From: an uncultured Clostridia bacterium
Lineage (GTDB): Bacteria; Bacillota; Clostridia; TANB77; CAG-508
Direction of reading: 5' to 3'
DNA length: 45,212 nucleotides
NCBI GenBank assembly: GCA_944386715.1
Contig: CALXCD010000010.1
Location: 1 to 45,212 of the forward strand
Below, piece after piece: positions 34,111 to 41,767 of the stretch. The first letter of the stretch is position 1. Each line of letters begins with the position of its first letter. The notes beneath the pieces are model-generated. The model worked only from the letters and a program-made list of their open reading frames with translations. It did no database searches and was not told the DNA's origin. A program made the position numbers and the translations under genes.

Positions 34111-34846
34111 ATGTACGAAATTGATGTGCAATCAATAAAAAAAGCTCAAGCTCGGAGATAAATTTGAACTAGAAAGAATAATAAGAGACAATAATGGTCT
34201 TATATGGAGTATTGTAAAAAGATTTCATGGAAGAGGATATGAACTAGAAGATTTGTACCAAGTAGGATGCGTGGGATTTATCAAATCCATTAAAAGGTTT
34301 GACACAAGTTTAGATGTAAAATTATCTACTTATGCAGTTCCTTATATGATTGGAGAAATAAAAAGATATATTAGAGATGATGGACCTTTAAAAGTAAGTA
34401 GAGGTATTAAAGAATTAGGAATCAAAATAAGAGAATTGCAAAAAGAATACTTACATAAAAAAGGAGAAGAAATAACCATAGAACAAATAGCCAAAGAATT
34501 AAAAGTAGAAAAAGAAGATATCACACTAGCATTAGAAGCAACCAATACCGTAGATTCTATCGAAAGTAGTATGTATACAAATCATAAAGATGGAAATAGT
34601 ATTAGTTTAATAGAAACTATAACAAATGCCAAAGACGAAGAAGAAATTATTACCAATAAAATGGCAATTCATCAATTAATAGAAAACTTAGACAAAAGGG
34701 ATAAAGAAATCATTTTATTAAGATTTTATAAAGAGAAAACACAAGCACAAGTTGCCAAAATATTAGGAATTACACAAGTACAAGTATCCAGAATAGAAAG
34801 AAGAATTCTGGAAAACATGAGAGGAAAATTAATAGAAGTGGGATAA
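34111..34846 (+). CDS. sigF: Forespore sigma factor SigF, interrupted by a +1 frameshift site at CGG
   Basis: RNA polymerase sigma-F, the first forespore-specific sigma factor. ATG 34111 follows TTAGGGG. The start frame encodes MYEIDVQSIKKAQA and stops at 34161, two codons after a CGG at 34153. Skipping the C (gct-CGG-a) joins AQA to GDKFELERIIRDNNGLIWSIVKRF, giving 244 residues, near the 255 of Bacillus. Region 2 (GYELEDLYQVGCVGFIKSIKRFD, STYAVPYMIGEIKRYIRDDGPLKVSR), region 3 and region 4 HTH (KTQAQVAKILGITQVQVSRIERRIL) are intact. Without the shift, translation could only restart at 34253, losing part of region 2.1. Third gene of spoIIA. Confidence 0.9.
34150..34156 (+). other. Candidate +1 frameshift site in sigF
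   Basis: The in-frame triplets are gct (34150-34152), cgg (34153-34155), aga, taa. Reading gga (34154-34156) restores the SigF frame. The tandem AAGCTC-AAGCTC just before it is also visible. The normal frame terminates eight bases after the site, so all full-length SigF depends on the shift. Confidence 0.75.
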
Positions 34847-34860
34847 AAGGAGGGGGTTTT

Positions 34861-35871
34861 ATGAAAAAAGCACTTTTATATTTTTTTGCCTTTCTTTTTA
34901 TTTGCTTTTTTTTACCGACTATTTTTACAAAAGTAAGTACACCAGCAAATGCACAAAGCCAGACACTAGAAAATCAAGAAGAAACAGCACAACAAGAAGG
35001 GGAAGAACAAGAAAACTATCAAGATATTACAATTCAACTATTACATGCAAAAACAGGAGAAGTAGAGCAAGTAAATTTAGAAGAGTATTTATGCCATGTA
35101 GTATCTGCTGAAATGCCAGCAGATTATGAATTAGAGGCTTTAAAAGCTCAAGCAATTGTGGCAAGAACTTATACCATGTATAAAAGGATGAATAAAAAAC
35201 ATGCCAATGCAGATATTTGTGATGATTCTACCTGTTGTCAAGCGTGGGTATCTAAAGAAGATAGATTAGCTAGATGGGAAGAAAGTAAAAGAGAAAGCAA
35301 TTGGCAAAAAATAGAACAATGTGTTAATGAAACAAGAGGAAAAATTGTGACTTATCAAAATGAACCAATTAATGCTTTCTTTCATGCCAATAGTGGAGGA
35401 AAAACAGAAATACCTGTCAATGTATGGGGAGGAGGGAGTAATCTTCCTTATTTACAAGTCGTAGAAACAGCAGGAGAAGAAGGATATACACAATATGCTT
35501 CAGAAGTGGAATTAACACAAGAAGAAATTCTAAATAAGTTAAAAGAAAAATATGCAGATATCCAAATTGATTTTACTAAAGAAGAAGAGATACAAATCAC
35601 AGAATATACAGATAGCCAAAGAGTAAAAACAGTAAGATTTGGAAATCACGAGCTTTCTGGTGTAGAAACACGAACCATTTTTGGTTTAAAATCTACGAAT
35701 TTTGAAATAACAAAACAAGAGGGAAAAATAAAATTTAGTGTAAAGGGCTATGGACATGGTGTAGGAATGAGTCAAACTGGTGCAGATGCATTAGCCAAAC
35801 AAGGGAAAACAGCAGAAGACATCATTCATCATTTTTATCAAGATGTAGAAATTAAACAAATAAATTCTTAA
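34861..35871 (+). CDS. spoIID: Stage II sporulation protein D (SpoIID)
   Basis: Membrane-anchored lytic transglycosylase of the engulfment DMP machine. It is 336 residues with an N-terminal membrane helix (about 4-22) and an acidic linker. The SpoIID domain carries LEEYLCHVVSAEMPADYELEALKAQAIVARTYTMYK, with the catalytic Glu of the AEMP motif at about residue 84. HADICDDSTCCQAW, AFFHANSGGKTE and KGYGHGVGMSQTGADALAKQG follow. Strong site AAAGGAGGGGG. It lies 14 bp after sigF; sigma-E rather than sigma-F control would be expected, but no promoter is evident. Confidence 0.95.
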   Translation: MKKALLYFFAFLFICFFLPTIFTKVSTPANAQSQTLENQEETAQQEGEEQENYQDITIQLLHAKTGEVEQVNLEEYLCHVVSAEMPADYELEALKAQAIVARTYTMYKRMNKKHANADICDDSTCCQAWVSKEDRLARWEESKRESNWQKIEQCVNETRGKIVTYQNEPINAFFHANSGGKTEIPVNVWGGGSNLPYLQVVETAGEEGYTQYASEVELTQEEILNKLKEKYADIQIDFTKEEEIQITEYTDSQRVKTVRFGNHELSGVETRTIFGLKSTNFEITKQEGKIKFSVKGYGHGVGMSQTGADALAKQGKTAEDIIHHFYQDVEIKQINS

Positions 35872-35876
35872 GAAAT

Positions 35877-35904
35877 GTATATTCTTCTAAAAAAAGGAAA
35901 TACT
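35877..35904 (+). promoter_or_regulatory. Possible sigma-F/G-type promoter for the spoIIQ-like gene
   Basis: GTATA (35877-35881), a 14-bp spacer and GGAAATACT (35896-35904) resemble the forespore consensus (GYATA, about 15 bp, GGnnAnAnT). It lies 32 bp before the start of a gene that is sigma-F dependent in Bacillus. Confidence 0.45.
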
Positions 35905-35935
35905 TTTAATAATTAAAGTATTAAAGGAGGATTAT

Positions 35936-36793
35936 ATGAGAAGAAATGCAAGATTAAAGAATCACCAGAGCAAAACCTTAAGTGATAAAATTATTCTATA
36001 TTGCGGAATAGGAGTAGTTTTATTAGCAATTATTGTATTTGCTTTATTAATGTATAGTAAAAATTTAAATGAGGACGTAAAAAATAGCACCATGACTTTA
36101 GAACAAATGGCAAATATTGCAGGAAATAACACATCAAATACACAAAGTGCTAGTACTCAAATTGGTAAATCTGTAGAAGAGTCAGAAAAAGAAAACAGTA
36201 CCAATACACAAAATATAACTAGCAATACAAACAGCACAAATAGTACATCCGATACAGCAAATACTACAAGAAATAATGTGATAACAACCAATAGTATTAC
36301 ATCAGCAAAACAAAATACACCAAGCAATACAACAAATACGACTTCAACCAAACAAGAAACAAAAGAGACAACAGAACCTAAAAAAGAATTAAGTTTTGCA
36401 AAACCCGTAGAAGGTGACATTGTAAGAGAATTTGCTAAAGACAATTTAATTTATTCAGAAACTTTAAAAGAATGGACAACACATATGGGAATAGACATCA
36501 AAGCAGATAAAACAACAGTAGTAAAAGCAGCAGAAGCGGGAACAGTAAAATCTATTAAAAATGACCCAAGATATGGTCTAACTATTGTCGTAGACCATGG
36601 AGATGGATTCCAAACGGTATATTCTAATCTTCTTACTTCAGAATTTGTAGTAGAAGGAGAAGAGATAGAAAAAGGACAATCTCTTGGAACAGTGGGAAAT
36701 ACAGCAGTATTTGAAATTGCAGATGAACCACATCTTCATTTTGAAATCTTAAAAGATTCCATTCCACAAGACCCAAGCATATATATAAAATAA
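35936..36793 (+). CDS. spoIIQ: M23 (LytM) endopeptidase-type protein, SpoIIQ-like
   Basis: Forespore membrane protein that, with SpoIIIAH, forms the channel across the intermembrane space. It is 285 residues with one membrane helix (about 21-42), a Ser/Thr/Asn-rich linker (about 60-150) and a LytM domain. The zinc ligands are present: H183 and D187 in THMGID, and H266/H268 in EPHLHFEI. It therefore resembles clostridial SpoIIQ, which keeps the metal site, rather than the degenerate Bacillus protein. Position directly after spoIID matches the clostridial spoIID-spoIIQ order; spoIIID is not next. Confidence 0.88.
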   Translation: MRRNARLKNHQSKTLSDKIILYCGIGVVLLAIIVFALLMYSKNLNEDVKNSTMTLEQMANIAGNNTSNTQSASTQIGKSVEESEKENSTNTQNITSNTNSTNSTSDTANTTRNNVITTNSITSAKQNTPSNTTNTTSTKQETKETTEPKKELSFAKPVEGDIVREFAKDNLIYSETLKEWTTHMGIDIKADKTTVVKAAEAGTVKSIKNDPRYGLTIVVDHGDGFQTVYSNLLTSEFVVEGEEIEKGQSLGTVGNTAVFEIADEPHLHFEILKDSIPQDPSIYIK

Positions 36794-36794
36794 G

Positions 36795-36866
36795 GAAAGT
36801 AAAGAGTTAATCTTATTAGATATTTTATAACAAATAAAACGATAAGGTTAATTTTTACTTTTCTAA
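36795..36866 (+). terminator. Long imperfect hairpin after the spoIIQ-like gene
   Basis: GAAAGTAAAGAGTTAATCTTAT pairs imperfectly with ATAAGGTTAATTTTTACTTTTC over about 70 bp, giving a likely transcript end. The rest of the gap to 37079 holds the next promoter and a purine-rich leader. Confidence 0.5.
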
Positions 36867-36913
36867 TAAAAATGAGCTTGTTGTAAAATTAAGAGAAAAA
36901 AAATAAAAAAGTA

Positions 36914-36942
36914 TTGAAAAAATAAAAAAGTTTTAGTATGAT
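36914..36942 (+). promoter_or_regulatory. Promoter of the pilin-like gene
   Basis: TTGAAA (36914-36919), a 17-bp spacer and TATGAT (36937-36942). The transcript would carry a leader of about 130 bases. Confidence 0.5.
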
Positions 36943-37079
36943 TATGTAGATGACATATTACATATTCTCATAATAACAGAACTTAGAAAGCAAATATTTT
37001 TACCGAACAAAAAGTGAATACTATTATGAAATATGAAAAAAATGAGAATATAAAAAAGAAACAAAAGAAGGAGGAAAAA

Positions 37080-38621
37080 ATGAAAAGGAGAACAAAAAAA
37101 TTCGACAGAAATAAAGGAATCACATTAATTGCATTAGTAATTACAATCATTGTGTTATTAATACTAGCAGGAGTGAGTATTGCAACATTAACAGGATCAA
37201 ATGGATTAATTACAAGAACAAACCAAGCAAAAGAAGAAACGGAAAAAGCAGGAGCAAAAGAAAAAGTACAGATGGAAGCAGCAGGAAGTTTTGACAACTA
37301 TGGAAAATTTAATATGGACAAGTTAAAAGAAAACTTGAAAGATAATTTAGGATTAACTGATGAGGATATCAAAGATAACCCAGATGGGAGTATCACAGTA
37401 ACAATAGATGGATACGAAGTAACAGTGGATAGTAATGGAAATGTAACAGTAGGAGAAGAAGCGACAAAACCAGAAGAACCAGAACTTCCAGAGGATACAA
37501 GCGGAGCAAACCATCCAGAATTAAAAGATGGAATGCAAGCAATTACCTTTGCAGAAAATGGAACAGCACAACCAGTAGCAGATTCTAGTAAAAAAGATTG
37601 GTATTCTTATGAAGAAACAACAGATGAAGACATGACAGATGGTGGAACAACGGATGGTGGAAATAGTAGATGGGCAAATGCAACATTGAATGGAAATTAT
37701 TATGTATGGATACCAAGATATGCGTATAAAATAGATAATAGTGTAACATACACAAGCCAAAGTGGAACCTCTCATAAAATAGAGGTACAATTTATAGGAA
37801 CAAATGTAACAAGTAGTAATGTAGGAACAGAAGTAGGAGAAGGATGGATAGTACATCCAGCATTTACATTTGGAGGAAAAGAATTAACAGGAATCTGGAT
37901 AGGAAAATACACAACATCAGGGAATACAACAACACCAACCATATTACCAAATGAGAATATTTTAGGAAATATAAATGCATCAATGATGTTTAATACAGCT
38001 CAGAAATTAAGTACAACAAATTATGATGCCCACATGATGAAAAATACAGAATGGGGAGCAGTAGCTTATTTAGCTCAAAGTAAGTATGGAAGAAATGGAA
38101 CAGAAATAAGTAGAAATCAATGTGCTGATATGTATACTGGTACAGGAGCTGGAACAGGAACCAATAAAATTTATAATTCACCTTATGCATGGAACAATGC
38201 CACAGAAGAACAAAAATATAATGGAGAAATAGGAAAACTATCTAGTACAACAGGAAATATATATGGAGTCTATGACATGTCAGGAGGAGCCTATGAATAT
38301 GTCATGGGAGTATATGGAACACAAGAAAATCCAAGTGCAGGAAGTTCAGGATTTACAAAATTTCCTGATAGCAAATATTATGATTTGTATACAAAAACAA
38401 CTGCAGATAGTAGCAATATAGGAGATGCCTTATATGAAACAAAAGGATGGAATACTACTATGGCTAATGCAGATAACTTTGTTAATTCTAATATGATATT
38501 CTTCGTTCGAGGAGGTGCTATAGATACAGGTGGCGTTTTAGGAGGCGAATTTTACTTCTTTTCAATGGATGGAGGAAGTAGTAATCTATATGGATTTCAT
38601 ACAGTTGTAACAGTAAAATAA
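37080..38621 (+). CDS. Pilin-like surface protein with C-type-lectin/FGE-like C-terminal domain
   Basis: A 513-residue protein starting at ATG 37080 behind AAGGAGG (an upstream in-frame ATG at 37014 has no site). A basic leader, KFDRNKG, precedes the hydrophobic helix [18 protein letters not shown], a class III signal/pilin-type N terminus lacking the usual Glu5. A helical stalk and acidic linker (about 80-175) follow. The large C-terminal domain has [39 protein letters not shown] and ends [20 protein letters not shown]...GFHTVV. That ending fits the formylglycine-enzyme/C-type-lectin fold used by diversity-generating retroelement target proteins. No catalytic cysteine pattern is apparent. 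Likely displayed on the surface; ligand unknown. Confidence 0.8.
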   Translation: MKRRTKKFDRNKGITLIALVITIIVLLILAGVSIATLTGSNGLITRTNQAKEETEKAGAKEKVQMEAAGSFDNYGKFNMDKLKENLKDNLGLTDEDIKDNPDGSITVTIDGYEVTVDSNGNVTVGEEATKPEEPELPEDTSGANHPELKDGMQAITFAENGTAQPVADSSKKDWYSYEETTDEDMTDGGTTDGGNSRWANATLNGNYYVWIPRYAYKIDNSVTYTSQSGTSHKIEVQFIGTNVTSSNVGTEVGEGWIVHPAFTFGGKELTGIWIGKYTTSGNTTTPTILPNENILGNINASMMFNTAQKLSTTNYDAHMMKNTEWGAVAYLAQSKYGRNGTEISRNQCADMYTGTGAGTGTNKIYNSPYAWNNATEEQKYNGEIGKLSSTTGNIYGVYDMSGGAYEYVMGVYGTQENPSAGSSGFTKFPDSKYYDLYTKTTADSSNIGDALYETKGWNTTMANADNFVNSNMIFFVRGGAIDTGGVLGGEFYFFSMDGGSSNLYGFHTVVTVK

Positions 38622-38627
38622 AGAAAC

Positions 38628-38659
38628 AAAAAATGTCAAAAATATGTTTGACATTTTTT
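38628..38659 (+). terminator. Terminator of the pilin-like gene, overlapping the lexA -35
   Basis: AAAAAATGTCAAA (38628-38640) and TTTGACATTTTTT (38647-38659) form a perfect 13-bp stem with a six-base loop and a T-run. The right arm contains the TTGACA used by the lexA promoter. Confidence 0.8.
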
Positions 38660-38676
38660 TGTTTGTATGATATGAT
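38648..38676 (+). promoter_or_regulatory. lexA promoter
   Basis: TTGACA (38648-38653), a 17-bp spacer and TATGAT (38671-38676). No GAAC-N4-GTTC SOS box could be found around it. Confidence 0.65.
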
Positions 38677-38707
38677 GAGAAAAAATCGGGGAAATGGAGT
38701 GAAAAAA

Positions 38708-39358
38708 ATGGCAAAAAAGAACAAAGAACTAAATAAAAGAGAACTAGCAATCTTAAAATTCATTGAAAAACAAATCATGACACAAGGATATCCACCATCT
38801 GTAAGAGAAATAGGAAAAGCAGTAGGCTTAAGCTCTACAGCAACTGTACATGGATATTTAGCAAAACTAGATGAAAAAGGATACATCAAAAAACAAGACA
38901 AAAAGGGAAGAACTTTGCGTTTATTAAAAGGTGGTTCAGGAGAAGAAAAAAGAACATCAAGTAAAGACTTCTATACCCAAAAAGAATTAGTAGAAGTGCC
39001 AATTATCGGAAAAATAACAGCAGGAGAACCAATTCTAGCAGTAGAAAATGTAACAGATACATTTCCAATACCAATTGACTTTGTTGGAAATTCAGAAAGT
39101 TTTATGTTAACAGTCAGAGGAGAAAGTATGATAGAAGCAGGAATATTAGATGGAGACTATATTCTTGTTAAAAAACAAAATACAGCAAATAATGGAGAAA
39201 TTGTAGTAGCATTAATTGGAGAAGAAGCAACAGTAAAAACATTTTATAAAGAAAAAGACCATATACGCTTACAACCAGAAAACTCTACAATGGACCCAAT
39301 TATAGTACCAAATTGTGAAATTTTAGGAAAAGTAGCAGGGGTATTTAGAAAAATGTAA
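38708..39358 (+). CDS. lexA: SOS repressor LexA
   Basis: Self-cleaving repressor of DNA-damage genes. It is 216 residues from ATG 38708; a GTG at 38699 is an alternative. The N-terminal winged helix carries [32 protein letters not shown]. The cleavage bond is A105-G106 in KITAGEPI, and the catalytic dyad is S140 (RGESM) and K177 (ATVKTF). RecA filaments, encoded 10 kb upstream, trigger cleavage. Transcribed alone; its 3' end is followed by a new promoter with an operator dyad. Confidence 0.96.
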   Translation: MAKKNKELNKRELAILKFIEKQIMTQGYPPSVREIGKAVGLSSTATVHGYLAKLDEKGYIKKQDKKGRTLRLLKGGSGEEKRTSSKDFYTQKELVEVPIIGKITAGEPILAVENVTDTFPIPIDFVGNSESFMLTVRGESMIEAGILDGDYILVKKQNTANNGEIVVALIGEEATVKTFYKEKDHIRLQPENSTMDPIIVPNCEILGKVAGVFRKM

Positions 39359-39384
39359 TTCACAAAAAATTCACAAAACACATA

Positions 39385-39430
39385 TTGACAAATGACACTG
39401 TGTCACATATAATTAAAAGACAGTGTCATT
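39385..39430 (+). promoter_or_regulatory. ABC exporter promoter with embedded operator
   Basis: TTGACA (39385-39390), 17 bp and TATAAT (39408-39413) match consensus. The spacer holds a perfect 13-base palindrome, TGACACTGTGTCA (39393-39405). The half-site recurs inverted as GACAGTGTCATT (39419-39430) just after the -10. This layout suits repression by a dimeric TetR- or MarR-type regulator, which is not encoded in the window. Confidence 0.7.
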
Positions 39431-39498
39431 TAGTTTTGTCTAAAAAGGTTTATAGATAGAGCCTAAAAAAATCTAAATAAAGAAAAAAGGAGAAAAAA

Positions 39499-41766
39499 AT
39501 GCTAAAAGTATTAAAAAATCTAAAAAAATCATTAGTAGCTGTTATCATAATCGTCATATTACTTTGTGTGCAAGCTTCCACAGATTTAGCATTACCAGAT
39601 TATACCTCTAAAATTGTAAATGAAGGGATACAATCTGGAGGAATTCTAAATGCGGTACCAGATGTAATAGCTAAAGAAGATATGGATGCGATGCTTATTT
39701 TTACTGACAAAGATGAAGAAATTTTAGAAAATTACACATTAGTAGGTAGCGTTCAAAATATGCAAGAAGAAAAAATACTAAAAAAATATTTTGGAAAAGA
39801 TTATGATATAGAACCAAATACTATCTATGTTTTAAGAGATATCAAAGAAGAAAAAGAAGAAGAATTATCAGGAATCATAGCTGGACCATTAATGGAAATG
39901 ACAGCTGTAACAAAGGAAGAAACAGCTAACCAAATAAAAGAGCAAATATTACAAAATGTTCCTGAAGAGCAAAAACAATATATGCAAAATAGTAGCATCA
40001 TGGAAATAATAGAACAGATGCCAGAAGCACAAAGAGAACAATTTTTAACAGGATTTACAAATCAAATAGAGCAAATGAGTGACTCCATAAAAGAACAAGC
40101 AGCTATTTCATCTGTAAAACAAGTATATCAAAATTTAGGAATAGATACTGATAAAATTCAAAATGATTACATATTTAATACAGGACTACAAATGTTAGGA
40201 ATAGCCCTAATTACCATGATATGTGCCGTATCTATTATGCTATTATCTTCCAGAGTAGCAGCAAAATTAGGAAAGACTTTAAGAGAAAAAGTATTTAAAA
40301 AAGTAATACATTTTTCTAATGCAGAATTAAATGAATTTTCAACAGCATCATTAATTACTCGTAGTACAAACGATATCCAACAAATTCAACAATTGATTAC
40401 TTTATTATTTAGAGTTGTTGTATATGCACCCATTATAGGAATAGGTGGATTTATCAGAGTATTAAATAATACAGATAGTTCTATGGCATGGATTATAGGA
40501 ATCGCAATTGTTGCTATCTTATTTATTGTAGGAACACTATTTATTGTAGCAATGCCTAGATTTAGAAAATTACAAGACTTAATAGACAAATTAAATGAAG
40601 TATCAAGAGAGATCCTTACCGGATTACCTGTTATAAGAGCATTTAACAAAGAGAAAAAAGAAGAAGAAAGATTTGAAAAGGCAAATAATAATTTAATGAG
40701 AACCAATATATTTGTCAACAATGCAATGTCTATGATGATGCCTTTATTAATGTTCATCATGAATGCAATCACCATATTAATTGTTTGGGTAGGAGGACAT
40801 AATGTGGACCAAGGAATCATGCAAGTAGGAGACATGATGGCATTTATTCAATATACAATGCAAATAGTAATGGCATTTTTAATGATTTCCATGATTTCTA
40901 TTATGCTTCCAAGAGCAGCAGTTTCTGCTAGACGTATCAATGAGGTAATCGATACTGTGCCAAGTATAAAAGACCCAGAAGAAACAAAGAAATTTGATAC
41001 CAATAAAAGGGGATTAGTAGAATTCAAAAATGTTTCTTTTAGATATCCAGATGCAGATACAGAAATACTAGAAGACATTAGCTTCACAGCAGAGCCAGGC
41101 AAAACAACTGCAATTATTGGTAGTACAGGAAGTGGAAAATCCACAGTAGTAAATTTAATACCAAGATTTTATGATGTAACTGGTGGAGAATTATGTATTG
41201 ATGGTGTTAATGTAAAAGATGTTTCACAAAAAGATTTAAGAGATATTATAGGATTTGTACCACAAAAAGGTGTGTTATTCTCAGGAACCATCGAATCAAA
41301 TATTAAATATTCTGATGAAAATATGTCAGATGAAAGAATGATAGAAGCAGCAGAAATTGCACAAGCTACAGAATTTATCAACGAAAAAGAAAACAAATAT
41401 AAAGACCCAATAGCACAAGGTGGAGGAAATGTATCAGGAGGTCAAAAACAAAGACTATCTATCGCTAGAGCCATAGCCAAAGACCCAGAAATCTTTGTGT
41501 TTGACGACAGTTTTTCAGCCTTAGATTTTAAGACAGATAGTAAATTAAGAGAAGCATTAGAAACAAAAACAAAAAATAAAACAGTTATTATTGTAGCACA
41601 AAGAATTAGTACCATTTTAAATGCAGACCAAATCATTGTATTAGAAGAAGGTAAAATGGTTGGAATAGGTACACATGAAGAATTAATGGAAAATAATGAA
41701 ACATATAGGCAAATTGCCTTATCACAATTGTCTGAAGAAGAATTAGGCAAGAAAGGGGGTAATTAA
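39499..41766 (+). CDS. ABC exporter subunit 1 (permease-ATPase, degenerate catalytic Glu)
   Basis: A 755-residue half-transporter. Membrane helix 1 (about 12-30) is followed by a large extracytoplasmic insertion (about 30-225, acidic, helical) before helix 2, a feature of clostridial multidrug-type exporters. The nucleotide-binding domain has Walker A GSTGSGKST (541-549), signature VSGGQKQR and Walker B IFVFDDSFSALD. The catalytic Glu after the Walker B Asp is replaced by Asp (D670). Paired with the next gene, this gives one degenerate ATP site. The substrate may be a drug, peptide or lipid. Stop and next start are separated by one base. Confidence 0.93.
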   Translation: MLKVLKNLKKSLVAVIIIVILLCVQASTDLALPDYTSKIVNEGIQSGGILNAVPDVIAKEDMDAMLIFTDKDEEILENYTLVGSVQNMQEEKILKKYFGKDYDIEPNTIYVLRDIKEEKEEELSGIIAGPLMEMTAVTKEETANQIKEQILQNVPEEQKQYMQNSSIMEIIEQMPEAQREQFLTGFTNQIEQMSDSIKEQAAISSVKQVYQNLGIDTDKIQNDYIFNTGLQMLGIALITMICAVSIMLLSSRVAAKLGKTLREKVFKKVIHFSNAELNEFSTASLITRSTNDIQQIQQLITLLFRVVVYAPIIGIGGFIRVLNNTDSSMAWIIGIAIVAILFIVGTLFIVAMPRFRKLQDLIDKLNEVSREILTGLPVIRAFNKEKKEEERFEKANNNLMRTNIFVNNAMSMMMPLLMFIMNAITILIVWVGGHNVDQGIMQVGDMMAFIQYTMQIVMAFLMISMISIMLPRAAVSARRINEVIDTVPSIKDPEETKKFDTNKRGLVEFKNVSFRYPDADTEILEDISFTAEPGKTTAIIGSTGSGKSTVVNLIPRFYDVTGGELCIDGVNVKDVSQKDLRDIIGFVPQKGVLFSGTIESNIKYSDENMSDERMIEAAEIAQATEFINEKENKYKDPIAQGGGNVSGGQKQRLSIARAIAKDPEIFVFDDSFSALDFKTDSKLREALETKTKNKTVIIVAQRISTILNADQIIVLEEGKMVGIGTHEELMENNETYRQIALSQLSEEELGKKGGN

Positions 41767-41767
41767 T

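Noticed and set aside
22964..34158. Explaining the four frame breaks as independent sequencing errors
   Set aside because: Errors would have to insert C, always between T and GGA, always in the codon phase that makes CGG, while hundreds of other TGGA sites are unaffected. Not formally excluded without reads.
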